A DNA stretch of 64,000 nucleotides from JAVXGM01 sp036657395. Lineage in GTDB: Bacteria; Bacillota; Clostridia; Peptostreptococcales; Anaerovoracaceae. The stretch covers positions 62,001-126,000 of the forward strand of contig JAVXGM010000004.1 of assembly GCA_036657395.1 (NCBI GenBank). The letters are read 5' to 3'. This document shows, one piece after another, positions 7,781 through 16,814 of this stretch (positions are counted from its first letter, which is position 1; each line of letters starts with the position of its first letter). A model generated the notes under the pieces. The model did no database searches. It saw only the letters and a list, made by a program, of their open reading frames with translations, and was not told where the DNA came from. Position numbers and translations under genes: made by a program.

Positions 7781-10314
7781 AATGTAATAAACATACCTCC
7801 TTTCTCGTCAATGAGTTTAGTATCTAGTTTCCCATTTGTAAAATATTCCTCCCCATCTTCCAAATAATACAATTCTCCTATTTCATCATTCCATACATGA
7901 ATAATATTTCGATTTACTTGGTATATAAAATAGTTCATATTGCTACGAATGTGGGAAAGTTCCACCTGTTTTTGTGCATAATCTATTTTTTCATTTTGCA
8001 ATAGTTCTTTATATTCTTCCCAACACTCCTTTCCTATTAATTTATCACCATTTTCCAAGGTGATATCCCGTGAAAGAAATAGGGATACTTCCCAATCGCT
8101 TTCGTCAATAAGTGCCATTCTCTTTGAGACTTTTTGGAAATTCAACTTCATTACATCTTGAGAAAAAAATTCTTCTAGGCTATCTTCCGCTGTTGATTGA
8201 TTCCAACTTTTCTTTAACTGATCCAAAATAGGTTTGTAATATTCACCAAAGTTTTTTTCCTTTAATATTGTTTTCATGATTTCGGATCCCAACGTGAATT
8301 CTCGACTTATTCTAATATCATTTTTATATATTTTGTCTGCCGAATCCATATTAAAAAAATAAGTAATACCGTCTCCCTTGCATGAACGGTTAATTCTCCC
8401 CAGAAATTGTTCTTCGCTATCTAGTTTGGATATATCCTTGTAGCCAATATCCATATCAATATCTACTCCAGCTTCAATAACTTGAGTGGCCACAAGAACA
8501 ATTCCCACCTCTGAGGCTTCCGTTACTTCTCTGATAATATGTTTCCGTTCTTCTTGATTGTCATCGCCAGTCATTAAAAAAACCTTGGATTTCATATCTA
8601 CTTTTTCTTGTAGCAAGTTGAAAAATTCATATGCGGATTTCTTTCTAATGAATTCTACCAATACTTTTTTTGTCGGCTCCAGATTTCTCAACATGTGGTC
8701 ATATAATTTATCCAAGTCCATCTCCTCTTTAAGAAGTTCATATGAAACCTTCACCCGTTCTTTAAAAAGCCTATTAGAAAAATATTTTTCCCTATTGCTA
8801 ATTAAATGTACAACTCTCTTTGCTTCACCAGTCAAATATTCTAGATTGGGAAGTGTAGCTGACATAATTATTACTTTTATATTGAGTAATTCCCCAAAAG
8901 TCTTCAGAAAAATAATAATTTCAGACCAAATTGTGTTTTTGTAGCTTTGTATTTCATCTAACACAATAACACTGTTTGCCAGCTGCATGAATCCAAATAC
9001 GTCTTGTCTTCCTACTCCAAACATAGTATTAAATAAGCTTACATGGGTAGTTAAAACCAATGGATAATTTAGAAATTGACGATCCAAAAGGCATTCCTGA
9101 TAGTATTTATGACTATCCTCTTCTTCAGTTCTATTGGTAGTCTGTTTAATGGGCGTTATTGAATTCACTATAGTAAGCTTGGAAAGAATATCTTCATTTT
9201 TACCAAAAACTTTTTTAATTGATGTTAAATTTTGCTCCACTAGCGTGTTAAATGGATATACATAAAATATTTTTCTTATATGTTTGTTAAGCATTTTAAA
9301 ACTTAAATTCATTGCAGTGTTGCTTTTTCCACTACCTGTAGGTGCCTCTAAAAAAAACAAACTGGAATCTGTATTGTTGAAATAAGTTTTTTCTGCATCC
9401 AAAAATAATTCACTGCGTAGACAATTTATATCATTGCTGTTGGACGCATATTGCCCTTTATTATAGTATTTTTTTTCATAACTTCGTATTTTTTCCGTTA
9501 ATTCAGCCTGCTCAAATGCCTGTTTTAGTTCTTCTACTTGTTCTAACTCGCCAAAATTGGTGATTTCCATCTCTTGAATGTATTCGGTTGTAGCATAATA
9601 ATCAGCTGCCACCAGGAGAGAATAAATCAGTCTAGTATATACGTAAATACCAATTTCCTGCTGTCGTGTACTATCTTTCATTGCAATATTAAGAAATTTT
9701 CCGCATCTATTTATATTGTCTAGGGATAAATAGGATAGTCCATTATAATATTTGTCCTTGGGCTGACCCTCTACAATATTATAAATTCCTCCGCCTTCTA
9801 TAAACTCTCCCCCATAACTCTGCAAATCGGCAATATTGCTGTGATGCCTAGATATAACATATGAATTTATATATGTTATGCCCTTTAACTTCTTTTTTTC
9901 TGCTTTACTATAATCGCCTTCATTCAACATTTCAAGCGCAAAATTCAAGTAAATAACCGATGAAAGCAACGCATGATTTGATCCAGAGACGCCCAAATAT
10001 CCTTCCCTTTTATCCACATTGTTTCTCATTTTATTTCGCTGGAATTCAGGGTTAATCTTTCCCGTGTCATGAAAAAGCACGGCATATTTCAACAAGTCAA
10101 AACAGATTTTTTTTATATTCTTATCATCTTTCCCTAAATACGTGCTAATTATATTATCAAAAATTGGTTCTAACTTCTTTGCTTTTACTAGCCTATTAAA
10201 ATAAGATAGGCTCAGTTCACTATGAGCTTCTAGGGTTTCTCTTTTGCCCTCTTTACTATTTGGGCAATGTGCGTAGATTGTCCCATCCAAATTTAACACT
10301 TCCAACAATTCCAT
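7777..10314 (-). CDS. cas3: CRISPR-associated helicase-nuclease Cas3 (HD-DExH)
   Basis: 845 residues. N-terminal HD nuclease: H31 and the HDTGK motif with H82-D83. The SF2 helicase follows: Walker A EAPTGSGKSNTA, DEIQ box (VIVLDEIQSY), motif III SATLP, motif V ATQVIEAGVDID and motif VI QFLGRINRS. Cas3 is recruited by Cascade after R-loop formation and shreds the target strand. All motifs look intact. Its gap to cas5 is about 60 nt, the widest in the operon. Confidence 0.96.
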   Translation of the reverse strand: MELLEVLNLDGTIYAHCPNSKEGKRETLEAHSELSLSYFNRLVKAKKLEPIFDNIISTYLGKDDKNIKKICFDLLKYAVLFHDTGKINPEFQRNKMRNNVDKREGYLGVSGSNHALLSSVIYLNFALEMLNEGDYSKAEKKKLKGITYINSYVISRHHSNIADLQSYGGEFIEGGGIYNIVEGQPKDKYYNGLSYLSLDNINRCGKFLNIAMKDSTRQQEIGIYVYTRLIYSLLVAADYYATTEYIQEMEITNFGELEQVEELKQAFEQAELTEKIRSYEKKYYNKGQYASNSNDINCLRSELFLDAEKTYFNNTDSSLFFLEAPTGSGKSNTAMNLSFKMLNKHIRKIFYVYPFNTLVEQNLTSIKKVFGKNEDILSKLTIVNSITPIKQTTNRTEEEDSHKYYQECLLDRQFLNYPLVLTTHVSLFNTMFGVGRQDVFGFMQLANSVIVLDEIQSYKNTIWSEIIIFLKTFGELLNIKVIIMSATLPNLEYLTGEAKRVVHLISNREKYFSNRLFKERVKVSYELLKEEMDLDKLYDHMLRNLEPTKKVLVEFIRKKSAYEFFNLLQEKVDMKSKVFLMTGDDNQEERKHIIREVTEASEVGIVLVATQVIEAGVDIDMDIGYKDISKLDSEEQFLGRINRSCKGDGITYFFNMDSADKIYKNDIRISREFTLGSEIMKTILKEKNFGEYYKPILDQLKKSWNQSTAEDSLEEFFSQDVMKLNFQKVSKRMALIDESDWEVSLFLSRDITLENGDKLIGKECWEEYKELLQNEKIDYAQKQVELSHIRSNMNYFIYQVNRNIIHVWNDEIGELYYLEDGEEYFTNGKLDTKLIDEKGGMFITL

Positions 10315-10375
10315 AAATTTCCTCCACCTAAAAAATAGAGCCTTTCAAAAATTATCTATTGAAAGGCCCATTCTA

Positions 10376-11095
10376 TTAAAAGAACACGATGTTCTTTCCA
10401 TCAATACTGTATACATCACATTGACACTCTTCTAGGAAAAAATCCGTAAATGTGAATTTTTCCATTTGATACATATTTGTTTTTTTCTGTAATTTCACCG
10501 GCAAATACTCCTCATATTGGTATCCACCTTCACCCTCTGAATCTAAAGTTGCCTCTGCCTTTGGGAACAGACTATGTATCCTCATATCCTCCATATCTTC
10601 TGCAAGACTTCCCGTCATAATTACAGGTTCTTGTATATCTGCGGGATGATTGTTACTCCCTAAATATGGAATGAATCTACATTCCTTGTTTAGTAACGCC
10701 TCTTTAATTGCTTTGCCCTCTTCGCTTTCAATTTTCAAGTAAATATTCCAGCAAGGGTTCTCTATCCATTGCTGCTTTATGATCAAATTTCCACCTGATT
10801 CGGCCGACGCATATCCTACAGAATTGTTAAAGCTTTGTATCTTTTTTTGAAAACATCCTTTGGATTGATCCTCAGGTGCAACTCCTACCTTAAGATTTTG
10901 TAGCTTTTCATAAAATTCTGGGTATTCATCCTCTTTTTTCATCTGCATGTATCCACCAAGGCCTAAGATTGCACCAAATATCCCAAGCAGTGCCACTTTA
11001 TGTATATTGCCATAGGTAAAATAATAGTAAGTATTAACTTCTGGTTTCTTGAAAAACGCAGTTTTACCTGATAATTTAAATTTCAAAATTTCCAT
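10376..11095 (-). CDS. cas5: Cascade subunit Cas5 (type I-B)
   Basis: 239 residues. The N-terminus (FKLSGKTAFFKKPEVNTYYY, then PSKVALLGIFGAILGLGGY-like glycine-rich region) is the RAMP fold start of Cas5h/Cas5b. Cas5 caps the 5' handle of the crRNA in Cascade. It starts 9 nt after the cas7 stop and, notably, in the same frame across that UAG (see findings). Assignment rests on sequence pattern and operon position. Confidence 0.9.
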   Translation of the reverse strand: MEILKFKLSGKTAFFKKPEVNTYYYFTYGNIHKVALLGIFGAILGLGGYMQMKKEDEYPEFYEKLQNLKVGVAPEDQSKGCFQKKIQSFNNSVGYASAESGGNLIIKQQWIENPCWNIYLKIESEEGKAIKEALLNKECRFIPYLGSNNHPADIQEPVIMTGSLAEDMEDMRIHSLFPKAEATLDSEGEGGYQYEEYLPVKLQKKTNMYQMEKFTFTDFFLEECQCDVYSIDGKNIVFF

Positions 11096-11104
11096 AAGTA
11101 ATCC

Positions 11105-12052
11105 CTACGCCTCTTCCTGAGTAAAAATATTAAGAAGTTTTAACTTCTCTATGTTTTGAACAATCTCCGTTGTATATGGATTATAATACAGTTCAATCGA
11201 CTTTATTCTGTCCTTCACTTCATTTAGGAGTAAGTCGCATTCCACTCTGATAATGTTTTTTTCTGTACCCTTTTCAAATGAAATATACTCGGCCAAGTTT
11301 GGTAGATACAAGTTTTCTTCTGTTTCAACAAATAATGCAAATTCGTTTTCGCAGCCTATTTTCGCATTAGTGGCAAAAGAGGTCGCTGAGGTCAATGCTA
11401 CTGCCTTAAATTTCTCATAATCTTCCTCTGTATACCCTTCTGTAACACCTAACTCTTCAAATTCTTTATAAGCCAAGGCATTAACATTAAATGAGTAGAA
11501 ATAATGAGCTTCATCACTAGTGATTTTTGTTCCTATGGTAGCATTTTTAGCTTCATCACCATCATTCTTCTCCTTTGCTAATGGATCTATAAATGGTGAT
11601 AAAATAAGCTGTTCAACTGCCTGTGAATCCTCATATTTATTAAATCCCTGTCCAAACTGAACCGCACCGGTAATTGAAATGTTTTTACCTGTCTCTGCAA
11701 AAGTAGCCCCAAAATTTTTCACATCAATTGCTTTAAATAAATTGGTTATGACCTCTTTCCCATCAACAGTTTTGTCAAGGTCTTCCACCTGAAATATCTG
11801 TTCATATCTTTCCTTTAAGGATTTAGGGATTAAGGTGACCTCACCTTTTTTACCATCATAAAATTTCATGGATTTTATATAAAGGACTTTCTCGCCTTGG
11901 TTTTCCCACATCTTTTTCATAGGGTACTTTAATGCCTTATCACTTCCAAATATTTGTCCCTCTGATGTGGTTTTTGGATACCCTGAAAAGTCTGCATTCC
12001 AATTAGCCATAACTGATGAAATTCCTAACACTCCGTATACTCTCTTATTCAT
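11105..12052 (-). CDS. cas7: Cascade backbone subunit Cas7 (Csh2-type)
   Basis: 315 residues. The start MNKRVYGVLGISSVMANWNA and the segment RSL-like AEYISFEKGTEKNIIRVECD fit the Csh2/Cas7 family of type I-B. Six or so copies would form the crRNA-binding backbone. It overlaps the cas8b end by 8 nt. The stop codon is UAG, followed in frame by Gly-Leu-Leu and the cas5 start. Confidence 0.92.
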   Translation of the reverse strand: MNKRVYGVLGISSVMANWNADFSGYPKTTSEGQIFGSDKALKYPMKKMWENQGEKVLYIKSMKFYDGKKGEVTLIPKSLKERYEQIFQVEDLDKTVDGKEVITNLFKAIDVKNFGATFAETGKNISITGAVQFGQGFNKYEDSQAVEQLILSPFIDPLAKEKNDGDEAKNATIGTKITSDEAHYFYSFNVNALAYKEFEELGVTEGYTEEDYEKFKAVALTSATSFATNAKIGCENEFALFVETEENLYLPNLAEYISFEKGTEKNIIRVECDLLLNEVKDRIKSIELYYNPYTTEIVQNIEKLKLLNIFTQEEA

Positions 12053-12437
12053 TTACTAATTCCTCCTCTTTTTCTTCATGTTTCACTATTGCATTGTTTG
12101 ACATAAGCCCAGCCAAAATCATGTCTTGATTCACTGCCGCCTCTGGTTGATATAGCAATATTCTACTCAGTACATTTTTTAGTTTCATAGATTTTATGGA
12201 AATATCATAACTGTATTTTTTGAACATAGACGTCAATTCTCTTTTAATGATTTTATCGCTTTTTGCATTAAAAAATGTATTTGCAAGGGAAAACGGGGTT
12301 TTTTTGCCCTTATTTCTAATTATTAAACAATACACCACTTGACCTACTGCAAAATAATATTCTGCATCGTCCCCATCAAAGTCCCATGAGTCTGCTCTCT
12401 CAACATGCTTATCAAAGTTCTCTTCTACTCTGTTCAT
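12045..12437 (-). CDS. cas11b: Cas11b small subunit from an internal cas8b start
   Basis: Inside cas8b, in the same frame, ATG at 12437 is preceded by GGAGG with a 5-nt gap (GGAGGAGCGTATG), a far better ribosome-binding site than chance. The product starts MNRVEENFDKHVERAD and has 130 residues, the size of Cas11. Internal translation of the small subunit from cas8b is established for type I-B. Met458 of Cas8b is the new start. I infer that it fills the belly of Cascade. Confidence 0.75.
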   Translation of the reverse strand: MNRVEENFDKHVERADSWDFDGDDAEYYFAVGQVVYCLIIRNKGKKTPFSLANTFFNAKSDKIIKRELTSMFKKYSYDISIKSMKLKNVLSRILLYQPEAAVNQDMILAGLMSNNAIVKHEEKEEELVNE

Positions 12438-13808
12438 ACGCTCCTCCATTTCTCTATTTTGTAAAAAATAATCTTTAAAAGACCATTTCAAATTTAACTG
12501 TTTTTTTGCTTTCTTCCTGTATCCTTTACTAACCGAATCCTTAATTAATGCCGTTGAAACCATTTGCATGATTTCACTAATATCAGCGCCTTCATTTTTA
12601 TAAAACCATGAAAACAGTTGATCTCTTCCAACAATTAGATTGTTTCTCAAAGCACTATCTTCTCGCTTCAGGTCGCCAGAATCAGTAAAGTAATTGTATA
12701 TCAATTTTCCTCCAAACAAAACATCATTTACCGTCATCTCTAATTCTTTTCTTTTTTTAATGCTTTCGCCGTATTCATCCCCTTTCCATCTGATTATATT
12801 TCTATAATAGAATGTGGGGATCAAATTAGGATTATAGCTTACCACTGTATCACAATTATGTATTTCTAATTCCTTTCCCTTTTGTATTCTTAAAAAGTAT
12901 CCATGCATTTGAGCCTCTGGGCCTTCCGTTGAGCCATAGCCTTTAATAGTTATATTATCAATATCGAAATAAATATTATATTTCCCCTTGGACGCTAATC
13001 CTTGTAGGTAGTCAAAGAACTGCACTTGTAATAAGGCATTTTCTTGGTTAATCAAATATGGAACCTCTATTTGTCCTCTGTTCTTATTTGCAAGATATGG
13101 TTTCTTTGAATTCATTCCCATGTTGTCATTAGGCAGTCCGCAAATATGGTTTTCAATTTCTACATTAAAATCGTTACTGTTATAAATATTAGGCAATAGA
13201 TATCGTTTATATTCTTTCGCATATAGGTTCCTTGTTTCCTGTTCATTCTCTAGCATGAAGAAAATCTTAAGATAATCTTTCTTGTCCAAATTAACTTCAA
13301 GAGTAAAAATATTATCTATAATCCATTTATGAATAGCTTCCAAGAAGCTTTGGTCTACTAGACCAATATCATTTACAACTTCATTATATAGGGATGAACT
13401 TTTTTTGCTTTTTTTGTACTTTTCACTAGGATCCAATAAAATTCTATAATATCCATCTATTATTGATTGGGTTAGCTTCTCGTTTTTAATGCTTTTCTTT
13501 TTTACTACAAAACTTAAATAGTTATTCGAGTGAATAATTTTCCCACTGTCCATAGGCTTATTCATTTCAATTAATTTGCTGTAATAATCCATAGCACAGA
13601 TCATGGAAAATCTACCGTCTTCTTTACCCTTCATAACTTTATTTTTTTTGTCATAAATGACATCAAGTGGTGATGCCATTTCAAACTGATTACCCACCAT
13701 CTTTACTAATATGTATGTGCCATCCTTTGGAATATAATTATCAAGAATGTATCTTTCACCTTTAGCTTCAAGGTTTTTTTTAAATACTTCCAAGCAATCC
13801 TTTATCAA
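12045..13808 (-). CDS. cas8b: Cascade large subunit Cas8b (Csh1/TM1802-like)
   Basis: 587 residues. Position between cas6 and cas7, length, and a pattern with LDNYIPKDGTYILVKM near the N-terminus and a helical C-terminal third fit Cas8b. This subunit recognises the PAM and positions Cas3. It starts one base after the cas6 stop codon. The C-terminal 130 residues can also be made separately from an internal start (12437; next entry). Large subunits diverge fast, so subtype naming is less sure than for the rest. Confidence 0.88.
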   Translation of the reverse strand: MIKDCLEVFKKNLEAKGERYILDNYIPKDGTYILVKMVGNQFEMASPLDVIYDKKNKVMKGKEDGRFSMICAMDYYSKLIEMNKPMDSGKIIHSNNYLSFVVKKKSIKNEKLTQSIIDGYYRILLDPSEKYKKSKKSSSLYNEVVNDIGLVDQSFLEAIHKWIIDNIFTLEVNLDKKDYLKIFFMLENEQETRNLYAKEYKRYLLPNIYNSNDFNVEIENHICGLPNDNMGMNSKKPYLANKNRGQIEVPYLINQENALLQVQFFDYLQGLASKGKYNIYFDIDNITIKGYGSTEGPEAQMHGYFLRIQKGKELEIHNCDTVVSYNPNLIPTFYYRNIIRWKGDEYGESIKKRKELEMTVNDVLFGGKLIYNYFTDSGDLKREDSALRNNLIVGRDQLFSWFYKNEGADISEIMQMVSTALIKDSVSKGYRKKAKKQLNLKWSFKDYFLQNREMEERMNRVEENFDKHVERADSWDFDGDDAEYYFAVGQVVYCLIIRNKGKKTPFSLANTFFNAKSDKIIKRELTSMFKKYSYDISIKSMKLKNVLSRILLYQPEAAVNQDMILAGLMSNNAIVKHEEKEEELVNE

Positions 13809-13810
13809 AA

Positions 13811-14515
13811 CTATACCCCCTTTACTGTGTGGTAATTTACGTACCCGAAATTTCTACTTCCCATTTCTCCAAGTCCTGTGGCCAAGGCCATATATGCCAG
13901 ATCCTGTGCCCTTTGATTATCTGCAATTCTAAGTTCCACTTTGTCTCCAAGCAGCTTAATATTCTTATATGGCGTTGCAATTGGTTTTTGATTTTTAAAT
14001 TCAAACAAATTCCAAAGATCAAAATCTTCATCTATTTTTGTCTCTACAATTTGATTGTATTTTTTTATTAAATTTATTCGTATCCGGTTTTGGTAGTCCT
14101 CCAAAGACATGTTCCCTCGCCAATACTTTCCTGTTTCACTTTTAATAATAACTGGGGTCAAAGAGTATAGCTTTTCTATTGGTTTCTTCAAAACCGGCCA
14201 AACTTCATTCACGATCCCCTTCATTATTTTTGTCTGTGTATTGGCAAGTTTATCCATTAAATATTTGGCTAGTGGCATATCTAGCGTTCTAAGTGTAAAA
14301 TTATACAAACTGTCTTTCTTATACACGCCAAATTTTTCCACAGGAGCAAGTCCACTACATATGTATACTTTGTATTTATTTTCTTTATGTTCTTTTTCCC
14401 ATTTTGGATCCTCACACAAGGCCTTGTCCACAAATGCGGCAATAGCCTCCAATGCATTTTCCTGAGAAACGTCCTCCAACAAATAAATTTTTGTCTTTAT
14501 TGCAATAATGTTCAT
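13811..14515 (-). CDS. cas6: crRNA-processing endoribonuclease Cas6
   Basis: 234 residues. A C-terminal glycine-rich loop, LATGLGEMGSRNFGYV, is the Cas6 signature; the N-terminal half carries the first RAMP-type fold. Cas6 cuts within each repeat to leave the 8-nt handle. It is the first gene of the operon, preceded by AAGGAGG 5 nt before the ATG. The stop is UAG but a UGA follows two codons later. Confidence 0.92.
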   Translation of the reverse strand: MNIIAIKTKIYLLEDVSQENALEAIAAFVDKALCEDPKWEKEHKENKYKVYICSGLAPVEKFGVYKKDSLYNFTLRTLDMPLAKYLMDKLANTQTKIMKGIVNEVWPVLKKPIEKLYSLTPVIIKSETGKYWRGNMSLEDYQNRIRINLIKKYNQIVETKIDEDFDLWNLFEFKNQKPIATPYKNIKLLGDKVELRIADNQRAQDLAYMALATGLGEMGSRNFGYVNYHTVKGV

Positions 14516-14655
14516 AGAATCCTCCTTCTTACTCTTCTATATCATTGTACTTGAATTGGACATGGTATTCAATAAATACACTCTGTTGTTTTTTGTCTAA
14601 TTATTTTTTGGAAAGTTTCATCTCGACTATCAAAGTAATCTCTGTAAGTATTTTG

Positions 14656-14676
14656 ATTTCAACGATCTTCCTTTGA
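14656..14676 (-). promoter_or_regulatory. Target of the crRNA-like RNA in the cas promoter
   Basis: On the minus strand TCA (14676-14674) is followed by AAGGAAGATCGTTGAAAT (14673-14656). This matches positions 1-18 of the mini-CRISPR spacer except positions 6 and 16. The site begins 3 nt past the cas -10 element and covers the expected transcription start, so bound Cascade would block initiation. TCA is a PAM reported for clostridial type I-B systems. Confidence 0.7.
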
Positions 14677-14678
14677 TA

Positions 14679-14707
14679 ATATTAATATTTTATCTCTTAT
14701 TCGTCAA
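14679..14707 (-). promoter_or_regulatory. sigma-A promoter of the cas operon
   Basis: On the minus strand, TTGACG (14707-14702), 17 nt and TAATAT (14684-14679). This is a strong vegetative promoter about 160 nt before the cas6 start. The rest of the 336-bp gap 14516-14851 holds the RNA target site and the cotJC terminator; no gene is visible. Confidence 0.75.
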
Positions 14708-14750
14708 CTATAATCTTTAATTAAATCCCATACAATAACTCCTGTATTAC

Positions 14751-14819
14751 GCACAAAAACAAAGCTGAAGTCAGACATAAGCTCAGATTCCAAGGGGCAT
14801 GGGCTGTCTTAACTTCAGC
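14751..14819 (-). terminator. Terminator after cotJC
   Basis: On the minus strand GCTGAAGT pairs with ACTTCAGC and AGACA with TGTCT inside it, followed by TTTGTTTTTG. It separates the cotJ operon from the cas operon. Confidence 0.75.
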
Positions 14820-14851
14820 AAATATTTCACTCTAGTTATTTATTTTATTTC

Positions 14852-15448
14852 TTACCTATCAAATTCCGGGTTGATGGCGTAAAAATTCTTTTTGTCTAGG
14901 TTGTCTTGAACTACTCTCAGTGCTTCTCCAAAGCGCTGGAAATGGACTATTTCACGGGCTCTAAGATATCTGATAGGATCGATAATGTCCGGGTCATCCA
15001 CCATTCTTAGAATATTGTCGTAGGTGGTTCGTGCCTTTTGTTCAGCTGCCATATCTTCCACTAAGTCTGTAATTGCATCGCCTTTTGAGGCAAAGCACAT
15101 AGCATCAAAGGGAACACCTGAGGCCGCTTGTTGATATACACCAGATGTATGATCCACAAAATATGTTTCAAATCCGGCATCTTTTATTTCCTCAATAGTC
15201 ATATTTCTGGTTAATTGATGCACCATTGTGCTTACCATTTCAAGGTGTGCTAATTCTTCGGTTCCAATGTCTGTAAGGGTTGCAATACCTTGATTAAATG
15301 GCATTGTATATCGCTGAGATAGGTATCTTTGCGATGCCCCTAGCTCCCCGTCAGGGCCGCCCGCCTGGCTCATTATAAATTTGGCTATGGCAGGGTTTGG
15401 ATTCTTAATGTTAACCGGATACTCTAATTTTTTTTCATAAGTCCACAT
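14852..15448 (-). CDS. cotJC: Spore coat protein CotJC (manganese-catalase family)
   Basis: 198 residues. MWTYEKKLEYPVNIKNPNPA and GGPDGELGASQRYLSQRYTM are characteristic of CotJC. Di-manganese ligand regions appear in LTDIGTEELAHLEM and DMAAEQKARTTYD. It is the last gene of cotJABC, normally expressed in the mother cell and assembled into the inner spore coat. Its start follows the CotJB UAG stop by one codon, in frame. Confidence 0.96.
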   Translation of the reverse strand: MWTYEKKLEYPVNIKNPNPAIAKFIMSQAGGPDGELGASQRYLSQRYTMPFNQGIATLTDIGTEELAHLEMVSTMVHQLTRNMTIEEIKDAGFETYFVDHTSGVYQQAASGVPFDAMCFASKGDAITDLVEDMAAEQKARTTYDNILRMVDDPDIIDPIRYLRAREIVHFQRFGEALRVVQDNLDKKNFYAINPEFDR

Positions 15449-15451
15449 ATA

Positions 15452-15703
15452 CTACTCCTCCACTTCCCAGGGCCATGGCTTTTCAATCCAGGACCATCCA
15501 CCATTGACTTCAACCCCAGCATAATTAAGCGGGCCGAATTCCTTTTCATATTCTGCTTTGGCACATCGTTGCAACTCCTGGTACTTTGCAAATAATGCCA
15601 AAGCCTTTTCACACTCAGGCTGATTGTTAAGATAAAGACCAATATCTATAATAACAAAATCCAGTTCCTGAATGTTTCTCATCATTTCTCTTCGTTTAGT
15701 CAT
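15452..15703 (-). CDS. cotJB: Spore coat protein CotJB
   Basis: 83 residues with IQELDFVIIDIGLYLNNQPE and a C-terminus rich in Trp/Pro (GGWSWIEKPWPWEVEE), typical of CotJB. ATG overlaps the cotJA stop (ATGA). It stops with UAG, then TAT and the CotJC ATG in the same frame. Confidence 0.94.
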   Translation of the reverse strand: MTKRREMMRNIQELDFVIIDIGLYLNNQPECEKALALFAKYQELQRCAKAEYEKEFGPLNYAGVEVNGGWSWIEKPWPWEVEE

Positions 15704-15996
15704 CGTTTGCCACCTCCAAGGAATGGAAGATTAAGGCTAGGAAAAATGGTTCCAACCTGAAGGCCCTTACATTGATCATATGTTTTTTCCCAAGGTTGCC
15801 AAGGCACATAAGCCATTGCTAATGGCCAGGTGGAAAGGCAGTCATCACTGCCACAATTGTGTTCCTTGACATCGTCTTCCATAAAATCGTCACAGTCACA
15901 ATCGTCTAAATATATAGGCATACCTATATAAGGCTCTTTTTCTCTCAAAATAAAATCCCCTTTCTTAACTATATAGTTCATACTATGAAAGGACAT
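15700..15996 (-). CDS. cotJA: Spore-coat associated protein CotJA
   Basis: 98 residues. The C-terminal half, LAMAYVPWQPWEKTYDQCKG then GTIFPSLNLPFLGGGKR, is the CotJA signature. The N-terminal part is acidic and Cys-rich (DDCDCDDFMEDD). First gene of the operon, transcribed away from the GDSL gene. No strong ribosome-binding site is visible at the first ATG; the ATG six codons in is an alternative. Confidence 0.9.
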   Translation of the reverse strand: MSFHSMNYIVKKGDFILREKEPYIGMPIYLDDCDCDDFMEDDVKEHNCGSDDCLSTWPLAMAYVPWQPWEKTYDQCKGLQVGTIFPSLNLPFLGGGKR

Positions 15997-16117
15997 TATT
16001 TTTTGTGTAACTCATAATAGTTTATTTTTATTACAGGAAGCTAGGACTTATCTCTGTTTTTCTGTTATATTGAGAGTATTAACATTACCTTGTTTTTTTC
16101 AGATGGAGGTCATCTAA

Positions 16118-16813
16118 ATGGAAATCTGCGTTTTTGGAGATTCCCTCGCAAGAGGTGTAGTCTTTGATGAAAGTAAAGAAAAATATTTTTTCTCTAAAAA
16201 TTGTTTTGTCAATTTGTTTTCTGATGAACTAAATATTCATGTAAAAAATTATGCTAAATTTGGTTGTACTACTTCAAAAGGGTTACAAATTTTTGAAAAA
16301 AACAAAGATGAACTTAGCAAGTATGCGTATACTGTTTTGGAATTTGGAGGTAATGACTGTAATTTTAACTGGTCTGAGATTTCAGAAAATCCAAATGCAA
16401 ACTTTGATCCAGTGGTGGCTCCCGAAGTGTTTTCCGCAAATTACGGTCATATCATAGAATGCGTAAAAAAAGCCGGTAGCAATCCTGTTTTATTCTCCTT
16501 ACCACCACTGGATCCTAATCGATTCTTTAATTGGGTTTCTAAGGGACTGAATAAAGAAAATATACTTCACTGGCTTTCTGATGTGAATTTTATCTACAGA
16601 TGGCAAGAATATTATAATCTAATGATTTTTGAATTGGCACGAAAATACGATGTGCCTGTTTTTGATATTCGTAAAATCTTTTTAAAGAGCCGTTGTTATG
16701 AGGACTTGCTTTGCTCAGATGGAATGCATCCAAATGAAAAGGGCCATTACCTGATAAATCAGGAAATAGCCCAAATTCTTAAGACTCGAAGTCTTGATTT
16801 AAAACAGGTTTAA
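16118..16813 (+). CDS. SGNH/GDSL-family hydrolase
   Basis: 231 residues. Block I is FGDSLARGV (nucleophile Ser9), block III FGGNDCNF, block V DGMHPNEKGH (Asp/His), a complete SGNH catalytic set. No signal peptide, so probably cytoplasmic. Such esterases act on lipids, acetylated sugars or thioesters; the substrate cannot be read here. GGAGG precedes the ATG. It converges on the PdaA-like gene with one base between the stops. Confidence 0.88.
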   Translation: MEICVFGDSLARGVVFDESKEKYFFSKNCFVNLFSDELNIHVKNYAKFGCTTSKGLQIFEKNKDELSKYAYTVLEFGGNDCNFNWSEISENPNANFDPVVAPEVFSANYGHIIECVKKAGSNPVLFSLPPLDPNRFFNWVSKGLNKENILHWLSDVNFIYRWQEYYNLMIFELARKYDVPVFDIRKIFLKSRCYEDLLCSDGMHPNEKGHYLINQEIAQILKTRSLDLKQV

Positions 16814-16814
16814 T

